Assembly (NCBI GenBank): GCA_036557285.1 | Contig: DATBHW010000047.1 | Span: 101,001 to 137,051, forward strand | Direction of reading: 5' to 3' | DNA from: Ktedonobacterales bacterium | Lineage (GTDB): Bacteria; Chloroflexota; Ktedonobacteria; Ktedonobacterales; DATBGS01 | Length of the DNA stretch: 36,051 nucleotides | Part shown: positions 1 to 7,826 of the stretch, piece after piece | How positions within the stretch are numbered: the first letter of the stretch is position 1 | Layout of the letters: each line of letters opens with the position of its first letter | Notes under the pieces: model-generated | What the model was told of the DNA's origin: nothing | What the model saw: only the letters and a program-made list of their open reading frames with translations | The model's database searches: none | Program-made: the position numbers and the translations under genes

Positions 1-1
1 C

Positions 2-760
2 GCCTGGTATCGTCAACTCGAACTCGATGACGCCACCCTGGCCGCCAGCAGCGCCGTCTTCGCCCGCGCCCTCCAGGGAGGGAAACAGCTTACCCGCCGG
101 GAACTGGCCGCCGCGCTTGAGCAGACGGGCATCTCTACCGCCGGTCTGCGGCTCACCTTTCTCTTGAGTCGCGCCGAAATCGAAGGGATCATCTGTTCTG
201 GCGCGCGGCGCGGCAAGCAATTTACCTATGCCCTGCTGGACGAAATGGTTCCGGCTCCCAGGACGTTGGCGCGCGAAGAAGCGGTAGCCGAACTCGTGCG
301 CCGCTACTTCACCAGTCATGGCCCCGCCACCGTACAAGATTTTGTCTGGTGGTCAAGTCTCACCACCGCCGACGCCAGGGCCGGTCTGGACGTAGTGAAG
401 TCGCATCTGACCCGGCAAGTGATTGACGGCCAGACCTACTGGCTGGCGCCGTCCACCCCCGCCGCGCCCGCCGATCCGCCTACAGCCTATTTGCTGCCGC
501 CCTATGACGAATATACGGTAGCGTATACGGATCGCAGCGCCGTCCTTGACCCGGCCTATGCCGAACAGACGCGAAATGGCATCTTCAGCCCCATCATCGT
601 CGTAGACGGGCAAATCGTTGGCGTCTGGAGCCGCGCCTTCAAGAAAAACGCGGTGGTCATTACAACCAACCGCTTTATTCCCTTGAGCGAGGTCCAGGAA
701 CAAGCTCTTGCCGCCGCCAGGAATCGTTACAGCCGCTTTATTGGCCTACCCGCTGAATAA
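2..760 (+). CDS. Winged-helix DNA-binding domain protein (YcaQ/AlkZ-like, HTH_42), 5' partial
   Basis: The frame is open from base 2 to the TAA at 758-760, so the true start lies left of the window; the internal TTG at 164 is not a convincing start. The visible 252 residues contain the repeated winged-helix pattern of the HTH_42/YcaQ family. Examples are the stretch GPATVQDFVWWSSLT followed by a long helix, the segment LLPPYDEYTVAY, and a later stretch with VDGQIVGVWSR and the family-typical basic KK. Members include the DNA crosslink glycosylase AlkZ/YcaQ, but most are uncharacterised, and I cannot see the catalytic QxQ region in this fragment. It converges on the sigma factor gene, with 50 bp between the two stops and no clear terminator. 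The family call is solid; the glycosylase role is inference only. Confidence 0.8.
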   Translation, partial: AWYRQLELDDATLAASSAVFARALQGGKQLTRRELAAALEQTGISTAGLRLTFLLSRAEIEGIICSGARRGKQFTYALLDEMVPAPRTLAREEAVAELVRRYFTSHGPATVQDFVWWSSLTTADARAGLDVVKSHLTRQVIDGQTYWLAPSTPAAPADPPTAYLLPPYDEYTVAYTDRSAVLDPAYAEQTRNGIFSPIIVVDGQIVGVWSRAFKKNAVVITTNRFIPLSEVQEQALAAARNRYSRFIGLPAE

Positions 761-810
761 AAATCTCTATCCGTTTCACCTGTACCGCTGCCGTCCCTGG
801 CGGCGCAGCC

Positions 811-2007
811 TCACCATTCCAGCAGCCGTCGCTCCAGCAGCGCCTGCTCCGCGCGGTTGCGCGTCAGTTCCAGCGCCCGCAGCGCGGCGGCGCGCGCCTG
901 CTCGCGGTGGCTGAGTTCCAGCAGCAGTTCCCCCCGGATGGCGTGGAAGAGGTGATAGTTTCCCAGGCTCCCAGCCAGCGCGTCCACCTCCGCCAGCGCC
1001 GCTTCTGGCCCCGCCACCTGGCGCAGCGCCACCGCCCGATTCAGCCGCACTACCGGCGAAGGGTTCATCTGGAGCAAGATGTCATAGAGGACCATAATCT
1101 GCCGCCAGTCCGTGGCTGCCCATGATTCCGCCTCAGCATGGCAGGCCACGATGGCTGCCTCCACCTGATACGGCCCAGGCCGCCGCGCCGCTGCCGCCTG
1201 CTCGATCAAACCGACGGCTTCCGCGATCATCGCCCGGTTCCACTGTGAGCGGTCCTGATCGGGCAGCAGCACCAGTTCCCCGGCGGGCGTAAAGCGCGCC
1301 TCGGCTCGCGCCAGATGCAGGCGCATCAGCGCCAGCAGGCCCAGCGGCTCCGGCTCCCCTGGCATCAGCCGCGTGAGCAGCGCCGCCAGCCAGCAGGCGT
1401 CTTCAGCAAGATCGCGGCGCGCCGGGGCCGCGCCGCCGCTGGCTAAATAGCCTTCGTTGAACATCAGATACAGGACCGCCAGCACTTCACCCAGGCGGTC
1501 TTCTAACTCGTCGTCGCTGGGGATACGATAGGGGATTTTGGCCGCAACGATCTTGCGTCGCGCCCGCACGATGCGCTGCGCCACTGTCGCTTCGGATGTG
1601 AGAAAGGCGCGCGCGATCTCCGTCGTCGTGAAGCCGCAGATCGCCCGCAGCGTCAGCGCCACCTGCGCCGCGCGCGAAAGCGCCGGGTGGCAGCAGGTGA
1701 ACATCAGCCGCAGCCGATCATCCGGCTCGTGGGCAACCGGCTGGTCCAGTTCCGCCAGCTTCGCGCGATAGCGCGCGTCGCGGCTGAGTTGATTGAGCGC
1801 GCGACGCCGGGCCACCGTCAGCAGCCACGCGCCGGGCCGCTCAGGGATGCCATCCAGGGGCCAGTGTTCCAGCGCCACCACCAGCGCATCCTGAACGATC
1901 TCCTCCGCAACATCGAAATCGCCCAGAATGCGAACCAACAGGGCGGTGAGCCGCCCCGCCTCCTCTCGAAAGACGGCGGCAAGGGCGGCATGCGCCTCAA
2001 TGCTCAC
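811..2007 (-). CDS. ECF sigma factor with C-terminal TPR-like extension (ECF42 type)
   Basis: 398 residues, twice the length of a simple ECF factor. Region 2 lies at about 10-85 (helix with VAEEIVQDALVVALEHWP, then RPGAWLLTVARRRALNQL). Region 4 is at about 105-155 (LTLRAICGFTTTEIARAF, then TVAQRIVRARRKI). A helical alanine- and leucine-rich extension of about 230 residues follows. Sigma factors with this extension encoded next to a DGPF/YCII protein are the ECF42 group, which has no classical anti-sigma factor; the extension is thought to control activity. The start is GTG at 2007, which overlaps the end of the upstream YCII gene by 11 bases, so the pair is translationally coupled. The ribosome site is weak (GGTGG), consistent with coupling. 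The target promoters cannot be read from the window. Confidence 0.9.
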   Translation of the reverse strand: MSIEAHAALAAVFREEAGRLTALLVRILGDFDVAEEIVQDALVVALEHWPLDGIPERPGAWLLTVARRRALNQLSRDARYRAKLAELDQPVAHEPDDRLRLMFTCCHPALSRAAQVALTLRAICGFTTTEIARAFLTSEATVAQRIVRARRKIVAAKIPYRIPSDDELEDRLGEVLAVLYLMFNEGYLASGGAAPARRDLAEDACWLAALLTRLMPGEPEPLGLLALMRLHLARAEARFTPAGELVLLPDQDRSQWNRAMIAEAVGLIEQAAAARRPGPYQVEAAIVACHAEAESWAATDWRQIMVLYDILLQMNPSPVVRLNRAVALRQVAGPEAALAEVDALAGSLGNYHLFHAIRGELLLELSHREQARAAALRALELTRNRAEQALLERRLLEW

Positions 2008-2353
2008 TATGATCCACCGTCGGGCGGATTTCTACCGCGCCACCACCGGGCCAGCTTTTGGCAAGGCGCAGCGCCTCGTCCAGATCGGCCACGTTGATCT
2101 CAACATAGCCGCCAACCACCTCGTTGCCCTCAATGTACGGGCCGTCACGGACGATTGGCTCCTTCCTCCCCTCGAAGCGCACGGTGGTGGCAGTATGCGG
2201 CGGCTGAAGCTGATTACCGTCGCCCAGCTTCGCCGCGTGTTCCTCGAACCAGTGATACACCTTGCTGTATTGCTCGCTCCTCACTTCCTCGCTCGCCTGT
2301 TCCCATTCCCGCTGCAACTCCTGAGACCCACAGAACAACAGCACATACTTCAT
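1997..2353 (-). CDS. YCII/DGPF-domain protein, ECF42 partner
   Basis: 118 residues, the normal size for a single YCII (ferredoxin-like) domain. It begins MKYVLLFCGS, and the family signature reads RDGPY at 69-73, followed by EVVGGYVEI. A perfect ribosome site (AGGAGGT at 2361-2367, minus sense) precedes the ATG at 2353. It is the first gene of a two-gene operon with the sigma factor, overlapping it by 11 bases. DGPF proteins nearly always accompany ECF42 factors, either as the regulated gene or as a sensing partner; which one applies is not settled. No catalytic activity can be assigned. Confidence 0.88.
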   Translation of the reverse strand: MKYVLLFCGSQELQREWEQASEEVRSEQYSKVYHWFEEHAAKLGDGNQLQPPHTATTVRFEGRKEPIVRDGPYIEGNEVVGGYVEINVADLDEALRLAKSWPGGGAVEIRPTVDHSEH

Positions 2354-2651
2354 GGCCGATACCTCCTCTTTCTTGTTTCATCTGAAACAGAAGTAACTGC
2401 GCAACACTCATCAAATCAGTCACTTCTTTTTAACGACAAACAAGAAGGATGGGAAAACGACAACAACCGCGCCAATTGCTGAGAGTTGGTCTGGATAGTG
2501 CTTGATTTTCCGTCCGTGAGGGGCTATGCTGGGAGAACAAAAACTCCGCCCCTGGCGCCAGAGGTCGGCGTTGAACGATCAGCATGCGCAGAAAAAGCAC
2601 GAGTGGACCTGGCAATAGCACAGAGAGCCGGATACAATAAGGCTGCTGCAC

Positions 2652-2679
2652 TTGCATTTTTTCTGAAAATTGCTATGCT
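2652..2679 (+). promoter_or_regulatory. Promoter of the first S53-like gene
   Basis: The 368-bp divergent gap 2354-2721 holds this candidate and nothing else I recognise. TTGCAT at 2652-2657 is followed after 16 bp by TATGCT at 2674-2679, which has an extended TG two bases upstream. Transcription would begin near 2686, 36 bases before the ATG at 2722. Unlike several promoters further on, no hairpin repeat lies upstream of it. Confidence 0.5.
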
Positions 2680-2721
2680 TGATAGAGAAGGTACACGGTT
2701 CCATTCCGGGGAGGAAGGCCA

Positions 2722-4602
2722 ATGAGCCAGCGTCAGAGGCCGCCTGAGAGCGAGGCCGCTGCTACATTGGAATTGCTCGCGCTGCGCGGAGAGATAGACG
2801 ACCTTGACCTCAGCGAAGGCCGTCTGAAGTTGCAGGTGCTGCAACTTCAGATTCAGATCGCCAACTCCGAGCGCCCAACATCCGGCCCCGCAAACGCGCC
2901 AGCCGCCGATGCCGCTTCGCTGGCGAACGCCTCCCAGGAGCGCCTGGCCGCTTTGCAGGCCCAGCTTGCCGACGCCCAGGAGCGCCTGGCGCGCCTGAGC
3001 GCCCAGAAAGAGGCGCTGACCGAGCGAAAGCAAGCGGCTCAGAGCCGACTGAACAGCCTCCGCGCCAACTTTCAGAGCGGCCCCATCGAGGCGGGCGCGC
3101 GCTCTCGCCACGAGAAAACGAGCAGCGCCAGACGCCAGCGAGGACACAGGCCGCTGATCGTCCTGCTTTGCGGGCTGCTGCTCATCGCGCTGCTGGGATC
3201 GCTCATTCGCATTGTGCATCTCTCTTCGCTGGGCCTCTCGCTGCTCTCTCCCTCCAACCACACCAGGAAGGCTGGCCTTCCCGAACAGCCGCCCTTCTTT
3301 ACGCCAGCCCAAACCGCGCCAACCAACCAGGGCTGCCTGACCACCATCAAAGCCGCCTGCTACAGCCCTGAATACATTCAGCAAGCCTTTGGCCTGACCC
3401 AACTCTACAAAGACGGCTTCGATGGGCGCGGCCAGACCATCGTTCTGATCGGCGCGGGCAATACCACCACCCTGGAAGCAGACCTGCGCCAGTTCAATCT
3501 GGCCTGGGGCTTGCCCAACCTCCAACTCAACATCATCTATCCCGATGGCCCCCCGGCCCCCTACACCTGCCTCAACGGCGACAGCTTGCAATATATGAAC
3601 ACCCTCAATGTCGAATGGGCGCACGCCATCGCCCCCGCCGCGAAGATCGTGCTGCTCATCGGCTCCAACAAGGGCGGTCCGAAGCCGCAGGACAACTGTG
3701 TCCAGGCGTCCGTCCAGGACGACATCGCCTACGCGCTGGATCACTCCCTGGGGAACATCATCTCTGTCAACGCTGGCGGCAGCGAACTGGGCAATATCTC
3801 CGACACCGCCACAGAGAAAGCCAGCGAGCAGAAATATTTTGCCGCCGGGCACCAACTGCTCCAGCGCGCCGCTAAGGCCAGAGTCACGGTGCTGGCCGCC
3901 ACAGGCGACAGCGGCGCGACCAACCCCAACGGCTACCCCAAGTTTGCCGCCTACTGGCTCAACCCCAACGTCTCCTGGCCCGCCTCCGATCCTGACGCGC
4001 TGGCGGTTGGCGGGACGGTGCTGAAGCTGGGCAATGACGATGCCGAAGACGCCTACGTTGGCGAAACTGCCTGGGGCAGCGCAGGCGCTGGCGCGACTGG
4101 CGGCGGCTTGAGCGCCATCTTTGCCGAGCCGGACTACCAGAGATCCGTCCCCAACCAGGACATCTTCCAGGGCAAGCGCGGCATTCCCGATGTCACTTTC
4201 CCGGCCACAAACCTGCTCATCTACGCATCCAGCTACTATGGCGCGCTCATCCAGGCCAACCCCCAATGGAAGCATTGGGATCTGGCGAACAGCACCAGCG
4301 CCGCTGCTGCCTGCTGGGCCGGGCTAATCGCCATCGCCAATCAGATGAGCCAGGAGCCGCTTGGCTTCATCCAGCCCGCCCTCTATGACCTGCAAGGCAA
4401 GAACATGCGCGACATCACCTCCGGCGATAACAGCTATGCCAACGTCCAGGGCTATCAGGCGCTGAAGGGCTACGATCTGGTCACCGGCTGGGGGACACCC
4501 ATCGCCAACGTCTTTCTGCCCGCGCTGATCAAAGCCAGCGGGAACGCCGCTCTTGACTGTACCATTCACCTCTCGAACCCCTCTCAGCCCGCGCGCTGTT
4601 AA
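2722..4602 (+). CDS. Membrane-anchored S53 (sedolisin/kumamolisin) family protein lacking the catalytic Glu/Asp
   Basis: 626 residues. Residues 14-50 and 67-116 are heptad-rich (coiled coil), a single membrane helix spans about 143-165, and an S53 catalytic-type domain runs from about 208 (CYSPEYIQQAFGLTQLY) to the C-terminus. The nucleophile context NSTSA (Ser526), the oxyanion Asp (TGDSG, Asp396) and the C-terminal calcium site (DITSGDN, then GYDLVTGWGTP) are present. At the ExxxD catalytic pair, however, the sequence has Met292 and Asn296, where the paralogue at 7823 has Glu189 and Asp193. The SGTSAxxP-type motif is also eroded to STSAAAA. It is therefore predicted to be inactive, or a binder or regulator. 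No Pro-kuma prodomain is recognisable. Ribosome site GGGGAGGAAGG lies upstream of the ATG. The sequence seen supports family and topology; inactivity is inferred. Confidence 0.88.
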   Translation: MSQRQRPPESEAAATLELLALRGEIDDLDLSEGRLKLQVLQLQIQIANSERPTSGPANAPAADAASLANASQERLAALQAQLADAQERLARLSAQKEALTERKQAAQSRLNSLRANFQSGPIEAGARSRHEKTSSARRQRGHRPLIVLLCGLLLIALLGSLIRIVHLSSLGLSLLSPSNHTRKAGLPEQPPFFTPAQTAPTNQGCLTTIKAACYSPEYIQQAFGLTQLYKDGFDGRGQTIVLIGAGNTTTLEADLRQFNLAWGLPNLQLNIIYPDGPPAPYTCLNGDSLQYMNTLNVEWAHAIAPAAKIVLLIGSNKGGPKPQDNCVQASVQDDIAYALDHSLGNIISVNAGGSELGNISDTATEKASEQKYFAAGHQLLQRAAKARVTVLAATGDSGATNPNGYPKFAAYWLNPNVSWPASDPDALAVGGTVLKLGNDDAEDAYVGETAWGSAGAGATGGGLSAIFAEPDYQRSVPNQDIFQGKRGIPDVTFPATNLLIYASSYYGALIQANPQWKHWDLANSTSAAAACWAGLIAIANQMSQEPLGFIQPALYDLQGKNMRDITSGDNSYANVQGYQALKGYDLVTGWGTPIANVFLPALIKASGNAALDCTIHLSNPSQPARC

Positions 4603-4637
4603 GCCCGCGCGGGAGAGCGCGCGCCTGTACCGCCGCT

Positions 4638-5786
4638 TCAGTCCCTATACACCTCGATCTCCTCGCCCGTATGCGTAAAGTCCATAATCACTTTGACGCC
4701 GGGCGCTCCGGCGATGTTCTGCGGATCGGCTGCAAGCAAATGCTCAAACAGACGCGGGGCAGCGTCATAAGCGGCCAGGTGCGAGATGACCCTGGCATAG
4801 TTTGCCGAGTCATTGAGCAGAAGCTGCATAGCCTGCTGGAGATAACTGGCTGAAGCGCCGCTGTGACCCGTGAGCCAGAGCTTCTTTCCTCCTCGTGTCA
4901 CACACGCTTTTACCTCGTGTCCGAGGCCGCAGACGTTCGCTCGCCTGATCCCGTCCAGGTCCACCCCTGGAAGCTCAGGAAACTCCTCAGACGAGTCAGT
5001 ACCAGCGGTCAGGCTGATCCCGCCGTCCTCGCGCACCACGCGCAGCGCCTGCTTGAGCGCGGAGCGGGTGGCGGAACGCGGGGTACACAAGTAGGCCACG
5101 TCAACGCCCTGTCCTGCGGTTCGCTCCAACAGGATGTCCACCAGTTGAGGCGAATTGAGCAGAGCCTCTGTATCCGCGACGATGCCGCGCTTGACGGCCC
5201 AGTCCAGCCGGGCTGCTGACGTATCAATGAGAAAGACCTGAGCGCACCCCTGCCCCCGCGCGTACAGCGCATTGAGCAACCCGATTGGACCCGCCCCCAC
5301 AATGACCATGCGCTCAGGCGTGCAAACCTGTTCCAGCAGGCGTTGTCCATAGATCACCGTAGCAAACGGCTCAAGTAAGGGGCCGCAGACCAGGGGAATC
5401 CCTGCCTCATACGGGACCACCATGCCGCGCTCCAGTGCCGGTTGCTGTATCAGCAGATACTGTTGATACAGCCCCTCGGTACTGACTCCGAGTATATCTG
5501 CTGGATTGTTGGGGTTATTTGGCAAAAAGGTGACATACTGCCCAACGGAAAAATCGGCTGTTCCGGGGCCGACGGCTACGACCTCGGCCACCCCTTCGTG
5601 ACCCAGGATGCGAGCGCCAAGCGGTCGGGTTCCGCGCAGCAGGTCTAAGTCGGAGCCGCAGATGCCGACATACAGGGGGGCAATCAGGATTTCCCCGGAT
5701 CGTGGGCGTGGCGTCGGAACACGCTCGATGCCTATCTGGCCGGGAGCCGAAACAACCAGGGCTGCATGCGTTGACACAGTTTGCAT
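4638..5786 (-). CDS. Zinc-type medium-chain dehydrogenase (alcohol/polyol dehydrogenase family)
   Basis: 382 residues, MDR superfamily: a GroES-like N-terminal domain, then a Rossmann domain with GAGPIG at 164-169. Putative catalytic zinc ligands are Cys43 (GICGSD), His63-Glu64 (GHEG) and Glu139 (LEPFA). The four-cysteine structural zinc lobe usual after the GHE motif is absent: the segment at about 88-103 is Asn/Pro-rich instead. Such proteins oxidise alcohols, polyols or sugars with NAD(P). The C-terminal part, with AGAPGVKVIMDF, resembles glucose- or threonine-dehydrogenase relatives, but the substrate cannot be fixed. The ATG at 5786 has AGGAGAGG just upstream. It is a single gene convergent with the S53-like gene (35 bp apart). 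Confidence 0.85.
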   Translation of the reverse strand: MQTVSTHAALVVSAPGQIGIERVPTPRPRSGEILIAPLYVGICGSDLDLLRGTRPLGARILGHEGVAEVVAVGPGTADFSVGQYVTFLPNNPNNPADILGVSTEGLYQQYLLIQQPALERGMVVPYEAGIPLVCGPLLEPFATVIYGQRLLEQVCTPERMVIVGAGPIGLLNALYARGQGCAQVFLIDTSAARLDWAVKRGIVADTEALLNSPQLVDILLERTAGQGVDVAYLCTPRSATRSALKQALRVVREDGGISLTAGTDSSEEFPELPGVDLDGIRRANVCGLGHEVKACVTRGGKKLWLTGHSGASASYLQQAMQLLLNDSANYARVISHLAAYDAAPRLFEHLLAADPQNIAGAPGVKVIMDFTHTGEEIEVYRD

Positions 5787-5895
5787 CGCCTCTCCTCACG
5801 ATGAGATCATACGAGATATAGTCCCGCGCCCTTTTGGAGCGATGGCCTGGATAGCTGGTTCTCCTGCTGAGCAGTATAGCCCATCACAGCGCCTA

Positions 5896-6110
5896 GTTCC
5901 ACCACCTATCGGGGGTTGCCACTTGTAGCGCCGCCTTCCAGGCGGCTCAACGCTGGCCTGCTAGTGTGCTGGCCCGCAGGGCAAACGCTCGCCCTGGCGC
6001 AGCGGTGGCCGCCTGGAAGGCGGCGCTACAGGTGGCGCAGCGGTGGCCGCCTGGAAGGCGGCGCTACAGGTAACACGCCTCGCCTGCCAACCCCTCATGT
6101 TTGGCGTCCC
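5896..6110. mobile_element. Hairpin-repeat MITE copy 1
   Basis: The left end reads GTTCCACCA at 5896-5904, then a tract with ATCGGGGGTTGCC. A left hairpin arm (GTAGCGCCGCCTTCCAGGCGGC type) follows, then a middle segment. Two tandem copies of the right arm (GCCGCCTGGAAGGCGGC) come next, and a degraded right end ...TTGGCGTCCC stops at 6110. No target duplication is visible. The right end lies 42 bp before the -10 box of the 6199 gene. The rest of the 411-bp gap 5787-6198 holds that promoter and the upstream region of the dehydrogenase. Confidence 0.75.
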
Positions 6111-6127
6111 TTAACCACCCGCCGCAT

Positions 6128-6157
6128 TTGCCTTCCAACCTGGCAGCATGGTATACT
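6128..6157 (+). promoter_or_regulatory. Promoter of the 6199 gene
   Basis: TTGCCT (6128-6133), 18 bp, TATACT (6152-6157). The predicted transcript starts near 6164. This rules out the in-frame ATG at 6148, which lies inside the -10 region, and supports the start at 6199. Confidence 0.55.
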
Positions 6158-6198
6158 GGGTGGCAAGCATTGGCCGAGTTCAGGAGGGGGAGACGCTC

Positions 6199-7443
6199 AT
6201 GGACGACAACTACTTCGAGGTCGAGGACTCAACGCCGCTGCCGAAGCAGCAGCAGCACACCGATGACCTGCCGCAGATCGATCTGGAGCCGGAAGGACCG
6301 CGCCCGCCCTCCCGACGCAAGCGCCTGACGCAGATCGGCCTCGTACTTGGCGCGCTCGTCGTGGTCCTGGTGACATTTCAGAGCGCGCTCGCGCCATCTC
6401 ATCCTGCGCCCAGCGCCCCCACCCCCCTGCCGACCATCCCGCCGCCTCTCGCGGTGATCAGCAGCAATATTAACTTCGGCGCCGTCACCATCAACGGCCT
6501 ACGGCAGCGCGGCACGGTTCCCATGTTCTTCAGGCCACACGACACGACCTATACGGTCATCATCAACGCGTCCCCCTTCCGGCCAGTATCCTGCACCTTC
6601 ACGTTTTTTCGCGGCGCGCCTGAACCTACCGGGCCGGGCTGCTCCATCAACTCCGACAGCTTCCAGACGATCACCGCCAACGGCATCACCGCTGCTCCCT
6701 CCTACTGGGTTGAGATTGATTTCACAGCGAGGGATTTGCCAGCCGACCAGCGCAGCCAGATCAACGCGCTGCTGGCCCATTCGGTCATCGCAGAGCAAAC
6801 CACGACGGTTCCCGCAGGCTCTTATATCGCCACCAGCCTCAACGGAGGCGGCGCGATTACCAGTCGGCGCGCCGGCGCCGCGCTCAAGGGCACTGCATCC
6901 CTGGCCGCCAGCGACAACATCTGGCAGATCGGGTTCGATTGCATCGGGCTGATCTGCCAGGCCGTCGCTGACCCGCGAACCCTCAGCGCCTTCACCGGCA
7001 TGGCCTGGGTAATCGGTGTGCCAGCCGCGCTGCGCTGGCGCTTTACCACGTCAGCCGGGCAGATGCTTGGGGATGTCTCCTTTCCGGTTTTTGAGACGCT
7101 GCCAGCCCTGCTGACCTACTCGCCCGACAACGGTTGGAGTTTCTTATACGAGCTAGACTTTAACCCGCCCAGCACTGCGGCTTCGATAGGCATTGTGGAC
7201 TGCAATACCGGCGCCCAGGTGTTGCAGCAGCAAATCCAGTACATGAGCTTTGGCTTCGCCACGACCAGCGCCGACCAGGGAATCGAGGGCTGCCAGATCA
7301 CCTTGCAGGACACTGGCGGGACTGGCCGGGGCAGCTTCATCTGGCGCTTTGGGGTGCTGCTGGCTGCCGACAGCGAGGCCCACCATCGGCTGCCCCAACT
7401 GCCTGTCGCCCCACCGGCAGAGATCGCCGCTGTGCAGGGCTAG
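6199..7443 (+). CDS. Membrane-anchored extracytoplasmic protein, unknown function
   Basis: 414 residues from the ATG at 6199, which has GGAGGGGG at 6183-6190. An acidic cytoplasmic N-terminus (about 1-40) ends in basic RRKR. One membrane helix (about 45-63) follows, then a Pro/Thr/Ser linker and a roughly 340-residue outer region rich in beta-type, Thr/Ser/Gly-rich sequence with six or so scattered cysteines that could form disulphides. I do not recognise the outer domain. It sits between the two S53 proteins and shares their layout (short cytoplasmic tail, single helix, low-complexity linker, outer domain), so a role at the cell surface together with them is possible but not shown. Confidence 0.8.
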   Translation: MDDNYFEVEDSTPLPKQQQHTDDLPQIDLEPEGPRPPSRRKRLTQIGLVLGALVVVLVTFQSALAPSHPAPSAPTPLPTIPPPLAVISSNINFGAVTINGLRQRGTVPMFFRPHDTTYTVIINASPFRPVSCTFTFFRGAPEPTGPGCSINSDSFQTITANGITAAPSYWVEIDFTARDLPADQRSQINALLAHSVIAEQTTTVPAGSYIATSLNGGGAITSRRAGAALKGTASLAASDNIWQIGFDCIGLICQAVADPRTLSAFTGMAWVIGVPAALRWRFTTSAGQMLGDVSFPVFETLPALLTYSPDNGWSFLYELDFNPPSTAASIGIVDCNTGAQVLQQQIQYMSFGFATTSADQGIEGCQITLQDTGGTGRGSFIWRFGVLLAADSEAHHRLPQLPVAPPAEIAAVQG

Positions 7444-7469
7444 GCATTCGCCCGCAGCCTTTGTCTCCT

Positions 7470-7631
7470 GGTTCCACCAATGATCGGGGGTTGCCGCTGG
7501 TAGCGCCGCCGTCTCGGCGGCTCAACGCTGGCCTGCTGGTGTGCTGGCCCGCAGGGCGAACGCTCGCGCTGGCGAATCGTTGGCCGCCGAGACGGCGGCG
7601 CTACAGGTGGCCCCCGCTTTTCGGTAGAACC
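7470..7631. mobile_element. Hairpin-repeat MITE copy 2, flanked by a 9-bp target duplication
   Basis: 162 bp. Left end GGTTCCACCA at 7470-7479, right end GGTAGAACC at 7623-7631. The 9 bases immediately outside are identical on both sides: TTGTCTCCT at 7461-7469 and 7632-7640. Inside, left and right hairpins have matching variable cores (GCCGCCGTCTCGGCGGC and GCCGCCGAGACGGCGGC). No ORF is present, so any movement needed a transposase supplied elsewhere. The right end lies 41 bp before a -10 box. Confidence 0.85.
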
Positions 7632-7647
7632 TTGTCTCCTATTCCCC

Positions 7648-7677
7648 TTGACATATGCCTCTCCCTCGCTCTATGCT
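7648..7677 (+). promoter_or_regulatory. Promoter of the second S53 gene
   Basis: TTGACA (7648-7653), 18 bp, TATGCT (7672-7677). The predicted start near 7684 gives a leader of about 140 bases before the peptidase ATG, which contains the small ORF at 7728. Confidence 0.65.
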
Positions 7678-7727
7678 TGAGCAGCGAAAGCGCGCGAGTT
7701 GAAGCCGAAGGAGCAGGGCCATGCACG

Positions 7728-7826
7728 ATGACCAGGGAGAGCGCCAAAGACTTCCTGCCTGCGCTGGTTGACGCGGCCAATCAACTGCCACAAACCAACG
7801 CGCAAGCAGGAGAACCAGTGCTATGA
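7728..7826 (+). CDS. Possible 32-residue leader peptide coupled to the S53 gene
   Basis: ATG at 7728 with AAGGAG at 7708-7713, a longish spacing. It encodes MTRESAKDFLPALVDAANQL and twelve more residues, and its TGA (7824-7826) overlaps the peptidase ATG (7823) as ATGA. It lies wholly in the leader of a good promoter. The overlap suggests translational coupling, but no homologue is known to me and a chance ORF is possible. Confidence 0.35.
   Translation: MTRESAKDFLPALVDAANQLPQTNAQAGEPVL

Noticed and set aside
2524-4275. 583-codon open frame antisense to the first S53-like gene
   Set aside because: High-GC shadow: the forward frame has clear S53 motifs, a ribosome site and a promoter; the reverse product is low-complexity Gly/Ala/Gln/Arg without any domain.
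4600-4640. Terminator between the S53-like and dehydrogenase genes
   Set aside because: GC-rich self-pairing is present but no T-run on either strand.
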